Below are positions 1 to 6,682 of a DNA stretch of 7,141 nucleotides, piece after piece. Location: positions 1-7,141 of the forward strand of contig JBEKDJ010000252.1 of NCBI GenBank assembly GCA_050014415.1. The letters are read 5' to 3'. Within the stretch, counting starts at the first letter, position 1; every line of letters begins with the position of its first letter. The stretch comes from JBEKDJ01 sp050014415. Lineage in GTDB: Bacteria; Desulfobacterota; BSN033; UBA1163. Under the pieces are notes generated by a model. It did not search any database, was not told the origin of the DNA, and worked only from the letters and a program-made list of their open reading frames with translations. The position numbers and the translations under genes were made by a program.

Positions 1-16
1 AGGGATACGAGTCCTT

Positions 17-1021
17 TCATTTCCCAATGTTCTGCTTTTGTCTCTTAACCTGATCGATCATCAGAGGGATGATTTTTTGAAGATCGCCGATGACCCCCAT
101 GTCAGCAAACTTGAAGATGCGCGCCTTTCTATCCGTGTTGATAGCGATGATCAGTTTGGACCCCTCTATCCCAACCGTGAATTCATTTGCTCCTGAAATC
201 CCGAGAGTCATCAAAAGGGTGGGAAAGACTTCTATCCCTGTCTGGCCAATCTGACGCTCATAAGGCAGAATTCCCCAGTCAATGACAGGCCTTGTCCCAC
301 CTATAGAGCTGTCTAGGACATCGGCCAATTGGTAGATTGTCTCGAAGGCTTCCTTCCCGACTCCTCTTCCACCACAAATGATCACATCCGCTTCTTCGAG
401 ACTAATGGTTTTAGGATCGGCTTTAATCAATTCTATGAATCGAACACTGCCTCGCTCTTGATCTATTTTGGGATGAATCCTAATCACTTCGGCTCTCTTG
501 TTGATATCTGGATCTCCCTTGCTCATAGCGCTGGAAGAAAAGGTCAGCATCTTGAGTCCGGGGTTGCGGAATACTACTTTCTGATAAAGATATTGATCCG
601 AAACGGGCTTAATCACTGCCAGTTGATCCGGATGGGCTATGATCTCGACACATTGAGTCACCAACCCTACCCTCAGCCGAGCAGCGATCCTGGGCGCCAG
701 GTCTCTGCCTAAGGAGGTTGCTCCAAGAAGAAAAAAATCAGGGCTTTTCTCCCGAGCCAAGTTTGCAATCAATCCTGTGTAGAGATCGGGTTGATATGGT
801 TCCAATAGGGCGTTCTCAAAATAATAGACTCGGTCAGCCCCGTATGGACCTAGTTCACTTCCCGGGTCCTTGATTCCATTCCCCATGATGATGGCTGAGA
901 TAAGGTGTGAATTTCCGAGCTTCTCACTTAATCTCTTCCCTTCGGAAAGAAGGGCGAAAGAAGGTTCTTCAATCGTCTTCTGCTTCTGCTCAACCATAAT
1001 GAAGATTTCTTGACTCATCAT
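17..1021 (-). CDS. etfA: Electron transfer flavoprotein, alpha subunit
   Basis: ETF alpha carries electrons from flavin dehydrogenases, as an FAD-containing heterodimer with ETF beta in the cytoplasm. Numbered from the ATG at 1021 (334 aa, normal family length), the N-terminal half holds the family motif GATSLGRDLAP (100-110). The C-terminal FAD domain holds GGR (217-219), GGTRPVID (241-248, keeping the FAD-contacting Arg), QIGQTG (257-262) and AINTD followed by ADMGVIGD near 306-313. The frame opens at a TTG (1030), but the bases ggaagg just before tandem ATGs at 1021 and 1018 make an ATG start more likely. The usual SGAIQH segment reads SGANEF here, so the conserved Gln-His that contacts FAD is missing. 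No etfB lies upstream; the next gene is an OYE-type flavoprotein across a 331-base gap. A beta subunit could sit beyond the left edge. The family call is secure; electron donor and acceptor are unknown. Confidence 0.95.
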   Translation of the reverse strand: MMSQEIFIMVEQKQKTIEEPSFALLSEGKRLSEKLGNSHLISAIIMGNGIKDPGSELGPYGADRVYYFENALLEPYQPDLYTGLIANLAREKSPDFFLLGATSLGRDLAPRIAARLRVGLVTQCVEIIAHPDQLAVIKPVSDQYLYQKVVFRNPGLKMLTFSSSAMSKGDPDINKRAEVIRIHPKIDQERGSVRFIELIKADPKTISLEEADVIICGGRGVGKEAFETIYQLADVLDSSIGGTRPVIDWGILPYERQIGQTGIEVFPTLLMTLGISGANEFTVGIEGSKLIIAINTDRKARIFKFADMGVIGDLQKIIPLMIDQVKRQKQNIGK

Positions 1022-1055
1022 CCTTCCCAAACCCGAAAATGAAAAGACAACTCCC

Positions 1056-1072
1056 TCCCCCTCGACGGGGGA
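1056..1072. repeat. C/G-run hairpin
   Basis: A run tccccc (1056-1061) is complementary to ggggga (1067-1072) around the five-base loop tcgac. It lies about 35 bases upstream of the etfA start codon, so if transcribed it could form a strong stem in the etfA leader. No U-tract follows it on either strand, so I do not call it a terminator. Confidence 0.6.
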
Positions 1073-1120
1073 AGGTGAGGGTGGGGGTGAATCCTTTGAT
1101 AGGCTGGGGGTGAACCGCTG

Positions 1121-1204
1121 TGAGTTTGTCGAACCATCCCCCTCACCTCAATCCTCTCCCGCCAGAGACTGTGTCGTAAGTCCGTTCATGGTTCGACAGG
1201 CTCA
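1121..1204. repeat. Inverted pair of gttcgaca-type units
   Basis: The 17-mer at 1121-1137 (tgagtttgtcgaaccat) matches the reverse complement of 1188-1204 (atggttcgacaggctca) at 15 of 17 positions. The two units face each other across a 50-base spacer containing a C-rich tract and tcctctcc. The second unit is also part of the hairpin at 1180-1216, so the elements are nested. The pattern resembles dispersed intergenic palindromes; it encodes nothing visible. Confidence 0.65.
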
Positions 1205-1216
1205 CCACGAACGGAC
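1180..1216. repeat. Palindromic repeat, 13-bp stem
   Basis: The left arm gtccgttcatggt (1180-1192) and right arm accacgaacggac (1204-1216) are reverse complements except at one position, around the 11-base loop tcgacaggctc. This is the clearest palindrome of the region and reads like a complete unit of a dispersed repeat family. The stem has no adjacent U-tract on the minus strand. Confidence 0.75.
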
Positions 1217-1244
1217 CATAGACAATAAATATCAATTATCTAGT

Positions 1245-1275
1245 CGTTCGTCCTGATTTTATCGAAGGGCGAACG
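1245..1275. repeat. Palindromic repeat, cgttcg/cgaacg hairpin
   Basis: The arms cgttcgtcct (1245-1254) and agggcgaacg (1266-1275) pair with one difference that can form a G-U pair, around an 11-base loop gattttatcga. The loop contains a degenerate form of the tgtcga core of the neighbouring units, so it looks like a diverged member of the same family. Confidence 0.65.
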
Positions 1276-1291
1276 GCGAATTACAACAAAG

Positions 1292-1307
1292 CCTCTCAGA
1301 GGAGAGG
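1292..1307 (-). terminator. Possible weak terminator after the OYE gene
   Basis: On the minus strand, about 55 bases past the stop codon of the OYE gene, cctctc and gagagg form a six-pair stem with a four-base loop, followed by ctttgttgt. The stem is short and the T-rich tail imperfect, so this could be a weak terminator between the mft/OYE genes and etfA, or simply part of the repeat block. Confidence 0.3.
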
Positions 1308-1361
1308 AGGTTATTTGATCAAAGATCGACAATCTTCCGTTGATATCAGCTCGCTAAATAC

Positions 1362-3323
1362 TTACAGGAGCCTTCCCACCCTGTTGCCTTCCAAGATGGC
1401 CATATCTATTTTCCGAGGAGCGACACAATCCCCTATCCGGTAAAGCTCTTTGACCTTCCCTTTTAGGCCAAAGTAAAGGGTATCCTCTACACGATTTCCG
1501 GCGGCTAGCACAACCGTATCGTAGCCCTCGAAATCGATCAAGGCATTGGAATAAACGTTGAGACCCTTGATAGTGGTCCCCTGGATTTCTAGAACAGCAA
1601 TGTCAGGTGTGAAAGTGACTCCCTTCTTGATGAGCCTTTGACGCATCAAAAAAAGATCCTGTAAAGGTCCGAGTTTCCCTCCGATGAAAAGTGAGGAAGT
1701 AAGAATATGCACTGTTTTGCCCATATCCGCCATTAGCTCTGCTGTGCTGGTCGCTTTGTGGTGACCCTCGGTATCGATGAGAATGACCTTTTCACCGGCC
1801 TCCACTTCTCCCTTGAGGATATGTTCTGCGTGACATACTTGAGGGAATGAATAGGCGCCTGGAAAGGGATTCTCCTTTGGCACCGACCCGGTAGCCACCA
1901 CGACGGCATCCCGGCCTTGCTGAAAAACAATTTCTGGAGTCACCTCCGTTCCAAGTCTCATTTCTATTTTCAATTTCTCTACTTGAGCCAGCAGCCATCG
2001 AATGGCCCCTTCGATCTCTTGGCGGCCAGCCCCCTTTCTGGCAATGAGGTTCTGCCCCCCCACTTCAGCTTGTTTTTCGTAGAGGGTCACCTGATGTCCC
2101 CGCAGGGTTGCCACTCTTGCCGCCTCAAGTCCCGCTGGTCCACCTCCAACCACCATCACACTTTTCTTTTTTTCGGCTGGTCTGATGGTTCCCATGCCAA
2201 AATCCTTTTCCTCTCCCACTTCTGGATTCTGGACGCACCCTACCCTCTTGTTAGCGATTCCCACCCTTCCAATACACCCTTGATTGCAGGCGATGCAGTA
2301 ACGAATGTCCTCTGTCCTATCTTCCCTGGTTTTATTCACAAGTTCAGGATCGCAAATCTGGGCTCTCACCATTCCGATCATATCGGCGTGCCCATCAGAC
2401 AGGATTTTTTCAGCAAGATGAGGGTCATTGATCCGGTTGCAGGCGAAAACAGGGAGACTGACTACCGAACGGATGGAAGCCGCTAAAGGAACCGTATAGG
2501 CCAGAGGGGTATGCATCGATCCTTCCACCAGGTAGAGATTATAAAAGGTACCTAAACTGAGATCGATGAAATCGAGATAACGCGTTGCCTCAAGTCTGGC
2601 TGCTATTCTTTTGGAATCCTCCAACGTTAGCCCACCCAGGGGATGCATTTCATCTGCATTGAGTCGAACTCCCAAGGTAAAATTGTCACCCACTTCTTTC
2701 TTCACCGCAGCAATCACTTCCAAGGCAAACCGGAGTCGATTTTCGAAACTTCCCCCGTATTGATCCGTCCGAAGATTGGTCAAAGGAGAAAGAAACTGCC
2801 GGATCAGGGAGCTATGTCCCAGTTGAAGTTCGATTCCATCAAACCCGCCCTCTCGAGCATAGCAAGCAGATCGGGCAAAATAGTCGATGCACTCCTGAAT
2901 CTCTTCAATCTCCATCTCCTTGGACACCTCCCTAAACAAAGGATCGGCAACAGAAGAGGGTCCCCAAACCGGGAGTCTGGAAATCGTCCCATCGCTCTGG
3001 GCTCCGTTGTGATTTAACTGGGCAAAGATCTTAGTATCAAACTCATGAATGGCCTGGGTCAGTTTCTTATATCCGGGGATCACATCCGGATGATAAGCGT
3101 CCACCAGTTTCTCATAGGCATGATCCGAAGGATGGACGGACATCTCTTCAGTGATGATCAGGCCACATCCACCTTTCGCTCTCTCTGCATAGTAATGAAC
3201 GTGACGATCACTGATTTTGTAATCCTCGCTGAAGTTTGTCAGGTGGGCAGAAAAACAAACCCGGTTCGGGACAACGATTGAACCGATCTTCAACGGAGAA
3301 AAAAGAAATCTAAATTTAGCCAC
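1362..3323 (-). CDS. Mycofactocin-associated FadH/OYE-family Fe-S flavoprotein, full cluster motif
   Basis: This is a 653-residue three-domain protein of the 2,4-dienoyl-CoA reductase/trimethylamine dehydrogenase type: FMN TIM barrel (about 5-335), a [4Fe-4S] site, then FAD and NAD(P) domains. Visible marks are FSAH (24-27), FAQLNHNG (100-107), RTDQYGGSFENR (185-196), cluster cysteines C343, C346, C350 and C363, dinucleotide motif VVGGGPAGLEAA (391-402), ATGSVPKE (477-484) and FAD motif YRIGDCVAPRK (628-638). The segment GHSSLIRQFLSP (169-180) has Ser where E. coli FadH has its catalytic Tyr, so dienoyl-CoA reduction is unlikely. FSAHLTNF, NHNG and HSS-type segments recall the OYE family that co-occurs with mycofactocin. 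The start is GTG, preceded by aaggaa at a five-base spacing. It lies 56 bases after its paralogue, probably in one operon. The real substrate is unknown; re-oxidation of the peptide cofactor or reduction of an enoyl compound are both possible. Confidence 0.9.
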   Translation of the reverse strand: MAKFRFLFSPLKIGSIVVPNRVCFSAHLTNFSEDYKISDRHVHYYAERAKGGCGLIITEEMSVHPSDHAYEKLVDAYHPDVIPGYKKLTQAIHEFDTKIFAQLNHNGAQSDGTISRLPVWGPSSVADPLFREVSKEMEIEEIQECIDYFARSACYAREGGFDGIELQLGHSSLIRQFLSPLTNLRTDQYGGSFENRLRFALEVIAAVKKEVGDNFTLGVRLNADEMHPLGGLTLEDSKRIAARLEATRYLDFIDLSLGTFYNLYLVEGSMHTPLAYTVPLAASIRSVVSLPVFACNRINDPHLAEKILSDGHADMIGMVRAQICDPELVNKTREDRTEDIRYCIACNQGCIGRVGIANKRVGCVQNPEVGEEKDFGMGTIRPAEKKKSVMVVGGGPAGLEAARVATLRGHQVTLYEKQAEVGGQNLIARKGAGRQEIEGAIRWLLAQVEKLKIEMRLGTEVTPEIVFQQGRDAVVVATGSVPKENPFPGAYSFPQVCHAEHILKGEVEAGEKVILIDTEGHHKATSTAELMADMGKTVHILTSSLFIGGKLGPLQDLFLMRQRLIKKGVTFTPDIAVLEIQGTTIKGLNVYSNALIDFEGYDTVVLAAGNRVEDTLYFGLKGKVKELYRIGDCVAPRKIDMAILEGNRVGRLL

Positions 3324-3379
3324 GATAATTCCTTCTGAGACCTCTAACAGGCTGATAAATGTAATTTTTCTTCAGGCTG

Positions 3380-5338
3380 TCAAATTATTTTGCCTATCTT
3401 ATTTCCTTCCCAGATGGCCATATCAATCTTGCGAGGAGCCACACAGTCACCAATACGATAAAGCTCTTTGATCTTACCCTTCAGCCCGAAATAGAGGTCC
3501 TGATTCGGTCTATTGGCTACTATAATAACGATCGTATCATAGCCCTCATAAACCGAGACCTCGTTGGAATAAATATTGACAGCTCTGACCGTGGTTCCTT
3601 CTATCTCCTGCACCCTCATATCCGAAGTAAAAGTGACCCCTTTCTGCAGGAGTCTCTGACGGGAGTTATAGAGGTCTCCAATCGGACCCAGTTCCATCCC
3701 AACGAATAGAGCATCCGTGAGAACATCCACTTTTTTCCCACGGTCGGCCAGAAATTCAGCCGTGCTAGTAGCCTTGTGGTGGCCGTCGCCATCGATCAAG
3801 AGAACCCTTTCACCGATCGCTGCTTCTCCTTTAAGAACCTGCCAGACATTGAGCACTTGTGCAGATGAGTATCGTCCAGGGAAAGGATCTTCTTTTGGAA
3901 CAGATCCTGTTGCAACAATGGCAACATCTGGATTGTTCATTATGATGAATTCTTCCGTCACTTCAACTCCTGGTTCAATTTGGACCTCCCATTTTTTCAA
4001 TTGGGACATCAGGTTTGTTACAACCAGGCCAATGTTTTCCCTACCTGCTCCCTTCTTAGCGATATTAATCTGCCCGCCCAACTCAGGCTCTTTTTCATAA
4101 AGGGTAACCTGATGGCCACGCAAGGCAGCCACTCTTGCTGCTTCCATCCCAGCCGGACCACCCCCGATTACCATCACCTTTTTCTTTTTAGGGATAGGTT
4201 GGAGTAATTCTTTTTCTACCTTCTTTTCAAATCCTACACTTGGATTTTGAATACACCCGATAGTCTTTGCTTGGTTCACCCTTCCAATGCATCCCTGATT
4301 GTCCGAAACACAGATAAAGATCTCCCCAGATCTTTCTTCCTTCGCTTTTTGTGAAAATTGGGGATCACAGATCAAAGCCCTGACTAGCCCCACCATATCC
4401 GCCTTTCCACTTGAAAGAATCTCCTCTGCTAATTGGGGAGTATTGATTCGATTATTGGCAAAGACCGGAACATTGACGGCCTCTTTGATTCCCTGGGAAA
4501 GGTGGAGGGTAAATCCGAGTGGGAAGTGCATCGAACCTCTGACTAGTTGAAGATTATAGTAGGTTCCAACACTCACATTGATGAAATCGATCTTACCCGT
4601 GGCCTCAAATCTCTTAGCCATCTCCTTAGCGTCACCCAAGGTGATGGCTCCGTAGAACAATTCATCTGCACATAAACGGATGCCGATGGGATAATCTTTC
4701 CCAACTGCCCTTCTGATGGAATCGATAATTTCCATAATGAATCGCATTCGGTTTTCAAGACTGCCTCCATACTCATCCTGCCGGTAATTACTCAAGGGTG
4801 AAAGAAACTGTCGAAGGAGAGACCGGTGTCCCAGGGAGATTTCAATACCGTCAAAACCTCCTTGCTTAACATAGGCGGCAGCTTTAGCAAAGTTCTCAAC
4901 AATCTCATTAATATCTTCGGGCTCCATTACCTTAGCAACTTCTCCAAACTCAACATCCGATATTGGAGAAGGACCTAAAACAGGCTGCCTTGAAATACAC
5001 CCATCACACTGAAAACCACTATGACTCAACTGGGCAAAAATCTTTGTTGGATGTTTATGGACGGCTGAGGTTAGTTCTTGGTATCCTTGGACAACCTTTC
5101 TGTCATAGGCCTCGATCATCTGCTCATAGGGCCGATCGGTAGGATGAATGGAAAGCTCTCCCAAGATGATGAGGCCACAACCTCCCTTTGCCCGCTCCTC
5201 ATAATAAGCGATGTGTCGCTCATTGATCAGGCCATGGACGGCGAAGTTGGTTGTGTGGGCAGAAAAGCAGATCCGATTCGGAATCTCGACTTCCCTAAGT
5301 TTAATGGGAGAAAAGAGGAATTGAAAAGTGTGACCCAT
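3380..5338 (-). CDS. Mycofactocin-associated FadH/OYE-family flavoprotein with Asp-substituted cluster site
   Basis: This 652-residue paralogue of the next gene has the same order: FMN barrel, cluster segment, FAD and NAD(P) domains. Motifs are FSAHTTNF (25-32), FAQLSHSG (101-108), DEYGGSLENRMRF (188-200), VMVIGGGPAGMEAA (388-401), ATGSVPKE (476-483) and YRIGDCVAPRK (627-637). Its cluster segment reads C343-V-S-D346-N-Q-G-C350 with C362, so the second ligand Cys is Asp (codon gac at 4301-4303). It also has IIVANR (605-610) where its paralogue has LAAGNR, losing a Gly of the second dinucleotide-domain turn. GHRSLLRQFLSP (170-181) again lacks the FadH catalytic Tyr. The ATG start is fixed by alignment with the paralogue's N terminus, but no ribosome binding site precedes it; the gene begins 22 bases after the mftC stop, so coupling is likely. 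The fold is certain; the cluster state and substrate are not known. Confidence 0.9.
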   Translation of the reverse strand: MGHTFQFLFSPIKLREVEIPNRICFSAHTTNFAVHGLINERHIAYYEERAKGGCGLIILGELSIHPTDRPYEQMIEAYDRKVVQGYQELTSAVHKHPTKIFAQLSHSGFQCDGCISRQPVLGPSPISDVEFGEVAKVMEPEDINEIVENFAKAAAYVKQGGFDGIEISLGHRSLLRQFLSPLSNYRQDEYGGSLENRMRFIMEIIDSIRRAVGKDYPIGIRLCADELFYGAITLGDAKEMAKRFEATGKIDFINVSVGTYYNLQLVRGSMHFPLGFTLHLSQGIKEAVNVPVFANNRINTPQLAEEILSSGKADMVGLVRALICDPQFSQKAKEERSGEIFICVSDNQGCIGRVNQAKTIGCIQNPSVGFEKKVEKELLQPIPKKKKVMVIGGGPAGMEAARVAALRGHQVTLYEKEPELGGQINIAKKGAGRENIGLVVTNLMSQLKKWEVQIEPGVEVTEEFIIMNNPDVAIVATGSVPKEDPFPGRYSSAQVLNVWQVLKGEAAIGERVLLIDGDGHHKATSTAEFLADRGKKVDVLTDALFVGMELGPIGDLYNSRQRLLQKGVTFTSDMRVQEIEGTTVRAVNIYSNEVSVYEGYDTIVIIVANRPNQDLYFGLKGKIKELYRIGDCVAPRKIDMAIWEGNKIGKII

Positions 5339-5360
5339 TACGAAATTACTATATAACTCA

Positions 5361-6377
5361 TTAGGCGGTTTGGATGCAATGGACCAAACATTCGGGATCC
5401 GGAATGTTCAAGGTGTTCCCGGCAAAGTAGGCTACGGCTGGACATCCACCATGGCAGGATTCGAATCGGAAGCAGGATTCACATGATCGAACCTTCAGGT
5501 TTCTTAGAAGCTTGAACCCGTGGGAATGAGACCATATATCACTTAAAGACTGATTGAGAGAATTCCCTCCGTAAAAGAATGAATCCTGGAGAAAAGCGCA
5601 GGGATAGACCCTTCCCTCCGGATCAATACAACACGTAAACTTGGCTGCTCCACAAAGATTCAGGCCGAGGCCCTTCCGTTCCTCATCTTCCAAAGAGAAG
5701 AATGAATCACCGGTCACCACATCGTGATGATCGGAAAGCCATTGCGAAAAGGCCTTGAGCTCCTGTTTCTCAAGGCGAAGATAATCCCATGAGTCTTTTC
5801 CTCTGCCTGAAGGGCGAAAACGCGAGATTCTAAGTTTGGCACCATAACCTTTGGCGAGGGAGTAAAGGGAGGAAATCTCAGGGAAGTTCAGCCTTGTCAG
5901 CACCATATTGATGCTGAAAGGAATTCCCCGGCGAGATAATCGGTCTATATTCCCAATGATCCGCTTGAAGGTTCCTTTACCTCGGATAGGATCATTGGTT
6001 GTGGGGGTCCCCCCATCCAAACTCACCTGTAGATAGAGCAGTTCCCTTCCCCTGAAGAATTCCAAAACCGGGTCATCCAAAAGGGTCCCGTTGGTGCTAA
6101 TACAGGTGACGAGACCCGCACGGTGGCATGCATCAAGGATGGAAAGAAAATCCTCCCTGATAAAAGGTTCTCCACCTCCGAAATTGACTTGAAAGATCTT
6201 ATGTTCGGCAAGCTGATCGATCAAGCCGAGGCACTGATCGAAGGTGAGCTCCCTCTCTTCAGCCCTCCCGGAACCGGAAAGGCAATGGATGCACGAAAGG
6301 TTGCATCGGCTCGTCACCTCCCAGGTCACATTGACTGGAGCGGATAGCCCTTCATGAATCCATTGCTGTTTCAACAA
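5361..6377 (-). CDS. mftC: Mycofactocin radical SAM/SPASM maturase MftC
   Basis: MftC is a radical SAM enzyme that, with MftB, oxidatively decarboxylates the C-terminal Tyr of MftA and then joins it to the preceding Val by a C-C bond. The 338-residue product has the family's usual length. It shows the SAM cluster motif C25-x3-C29-x2-C32, GGGEP (67-71), the MftC-like core LRISRFRPSGRG followed by TGDSFF (223-227 region), and a Cys-rich SPASM tail (C242, C249, C250, C260, C299, C302, C308, C312, C330, C334). The N terminus (GLSAPVNVTWEVTSRCNLSC) matches remembered actinobacterial MftC closely. The start is TTG: tandem TTGs at 6377 and 6374 follow aaggag by four and seven bases, and the second may be the true start. 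It overlaps mftB by 26 bases, implying coupled translation. A generic SPASM peptide maturase is the alternative, but the neighbouring MftA makes MftC nearly certain. Confidence 0.95.
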   Translation of the reverse strand: MLKQQWIHEGLSAPVNVTWEVTSRCNLSCIHCLSGSGRAEERELTFDQCLGLIDQLAEHKIFQVNFGGGEPFIREDFLSILDACHRAGLVTCISTNGTLLDDPVLEFFRGRELLYLQVSLDGGTPTTNDPIRGKGTFKRIIGNIDRLSRRGIPFSINMVLTRLNFPEISSLYSLAKGYGAKLRISRFRPSGRGKDSWDYLRLEKQELKAFSQWLSDHHDVVTGDSFFSLEDEERKGLGLNLCGAAKFTCCIDPEGRVYPCAFLQDSFFYGGNSLNQSLSDIWSHSHGFKLLRNLKVRSCESCFRFESCHGGCPAVAYFAGNTLNIPDPECLVHCIQTA

Positions 6378-6654
6378 TCAGCTCCTTCTCCACAAGTTTT
6401 GAGAGGGCCTTTGAGAGCCTCTCTTCTATCCCAAGTATCTCCCCTTCGAACAGGGCAGGAAACTGAGTTTGAATCCATCTCCTCAGATCAAGTGTTCCTG
6501 AAAAAAAGCTTGGATGGATCCATGGACCTGAACGGACAAAGGTCAACTTCGGGCCCTTTGAATTGTAAAAAAGAAGGCCAAACTTCTCCCCTCTCACTGA
6601 GATCCCATGAGCCAGTCGGTAGGCATGACAGGGAAATCTATTGGAAGGATTCAT
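6352..6654 (-). CDS. mftB: Mycofactocin precursor-binding chaperone MftB
   Basis: MftB is a small PqqD-like (RiPP recognition element) protein that binds the MftA leader and presents it to MftC. The 100-residue product opens with a short YRLAHGISVRGEKFG segment and the strand-rich LLFYNSKGPKLTFV. It then has a helical C-terminal half ending in SKALSKLVEKELI, the winged-helix-like arrangement expected for this family. No catalytic motif is expected or seen. The ATG start is preceded by a G-rich ribosome binding site (gggggattt). It begins 28 bases after the mftA stop, and its 3' end overlaps mftC. On sequence alone such a small diverged protein would be a moderate call; its place between mftA and mftC settles it. 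Confidence 0.9.
   Translation of the reverse strand: MNPSNRFPCHAYRLAHGISVRGEKFGLLFYNSKGPKLTFVRSGPWIHPSFFSGTLDLRRWIQTQFPALFEGEILGIEERLSKALSKLVEKELIVETAMDS
6382..6387 (-). promoter_or_regulatory. Ribosome binding site of mftC
   Basis: The minus-strand sequence aaggag lies inside the end of mftB, four bases before one TTG codon and seven before a second. It supports a TTG start for mftC and translation coupled to mftB. Confidence 0.65.
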
Positions 6655-6682
6655 TCAAATCCCCCGTAACTCCCCCCCAAGT

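Larger units (their letters stand above)
1031..1361. other. Non-coding, repeat-rich intergenic region
   Basis: This 331-base gap between the OYE gene and etfA contains no credible gene on either strand. About 1051-1307 is a patchwork of inverted repeats: a C/G-run hairpin, two copies of a gttcgaca-type palindrome unit, a cgttcg/cgaacg hairpin, and G-rich tracts (aggtgaggg at 1073-1081) complementary to a C-rich tract (ccctcacct at 1140-1148). Such blocks are typical of dispersed intergenic palindromic or MITE-like repeats. Towards etfA, about 1020-1050 is AT-richer. I see no convincing etfA promoter. Confidence 0.75.

Noticed and set aside
329..712. Open frame of 127 codons on the plus strand
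   Set aside because: It lies wholly opposite etfA, whose family motifs are unmistakable, and its translation resembles no family I know.
1051..1307. CRISPR array
   Set aside because: The repeats are inverted, unequal and unevenly spaced, with no regular spacer pattern or adjacent cas genes.
1917..2486. Open frame of 189 codons on the plus strand
   Set aside because: It is antisense to the FAD and cluster region of the OYE gene, has low-complexity Ser/His/Phe content, and shows no domain.
3350..3380. Seven-base direct repeat cagcctg between the OYE genes
   Set aside because: Two copies of seven bases in a short gap are expected by chance often enough, and nothing else marks an operator.
3378..3383. 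ttgaca on the minus strand between the two OYE genes
   Set aside because: It overlaps the stop codon of the upstream gene and the -10 candidates match only about three of six bases; probably chance.
1362..5338. Recent tandem duplication or assembly artefact of the OYE genes
   Set aside because: The two copies differ at many residues throughout, including cluster ligands and spacing, so they are old paralogues.
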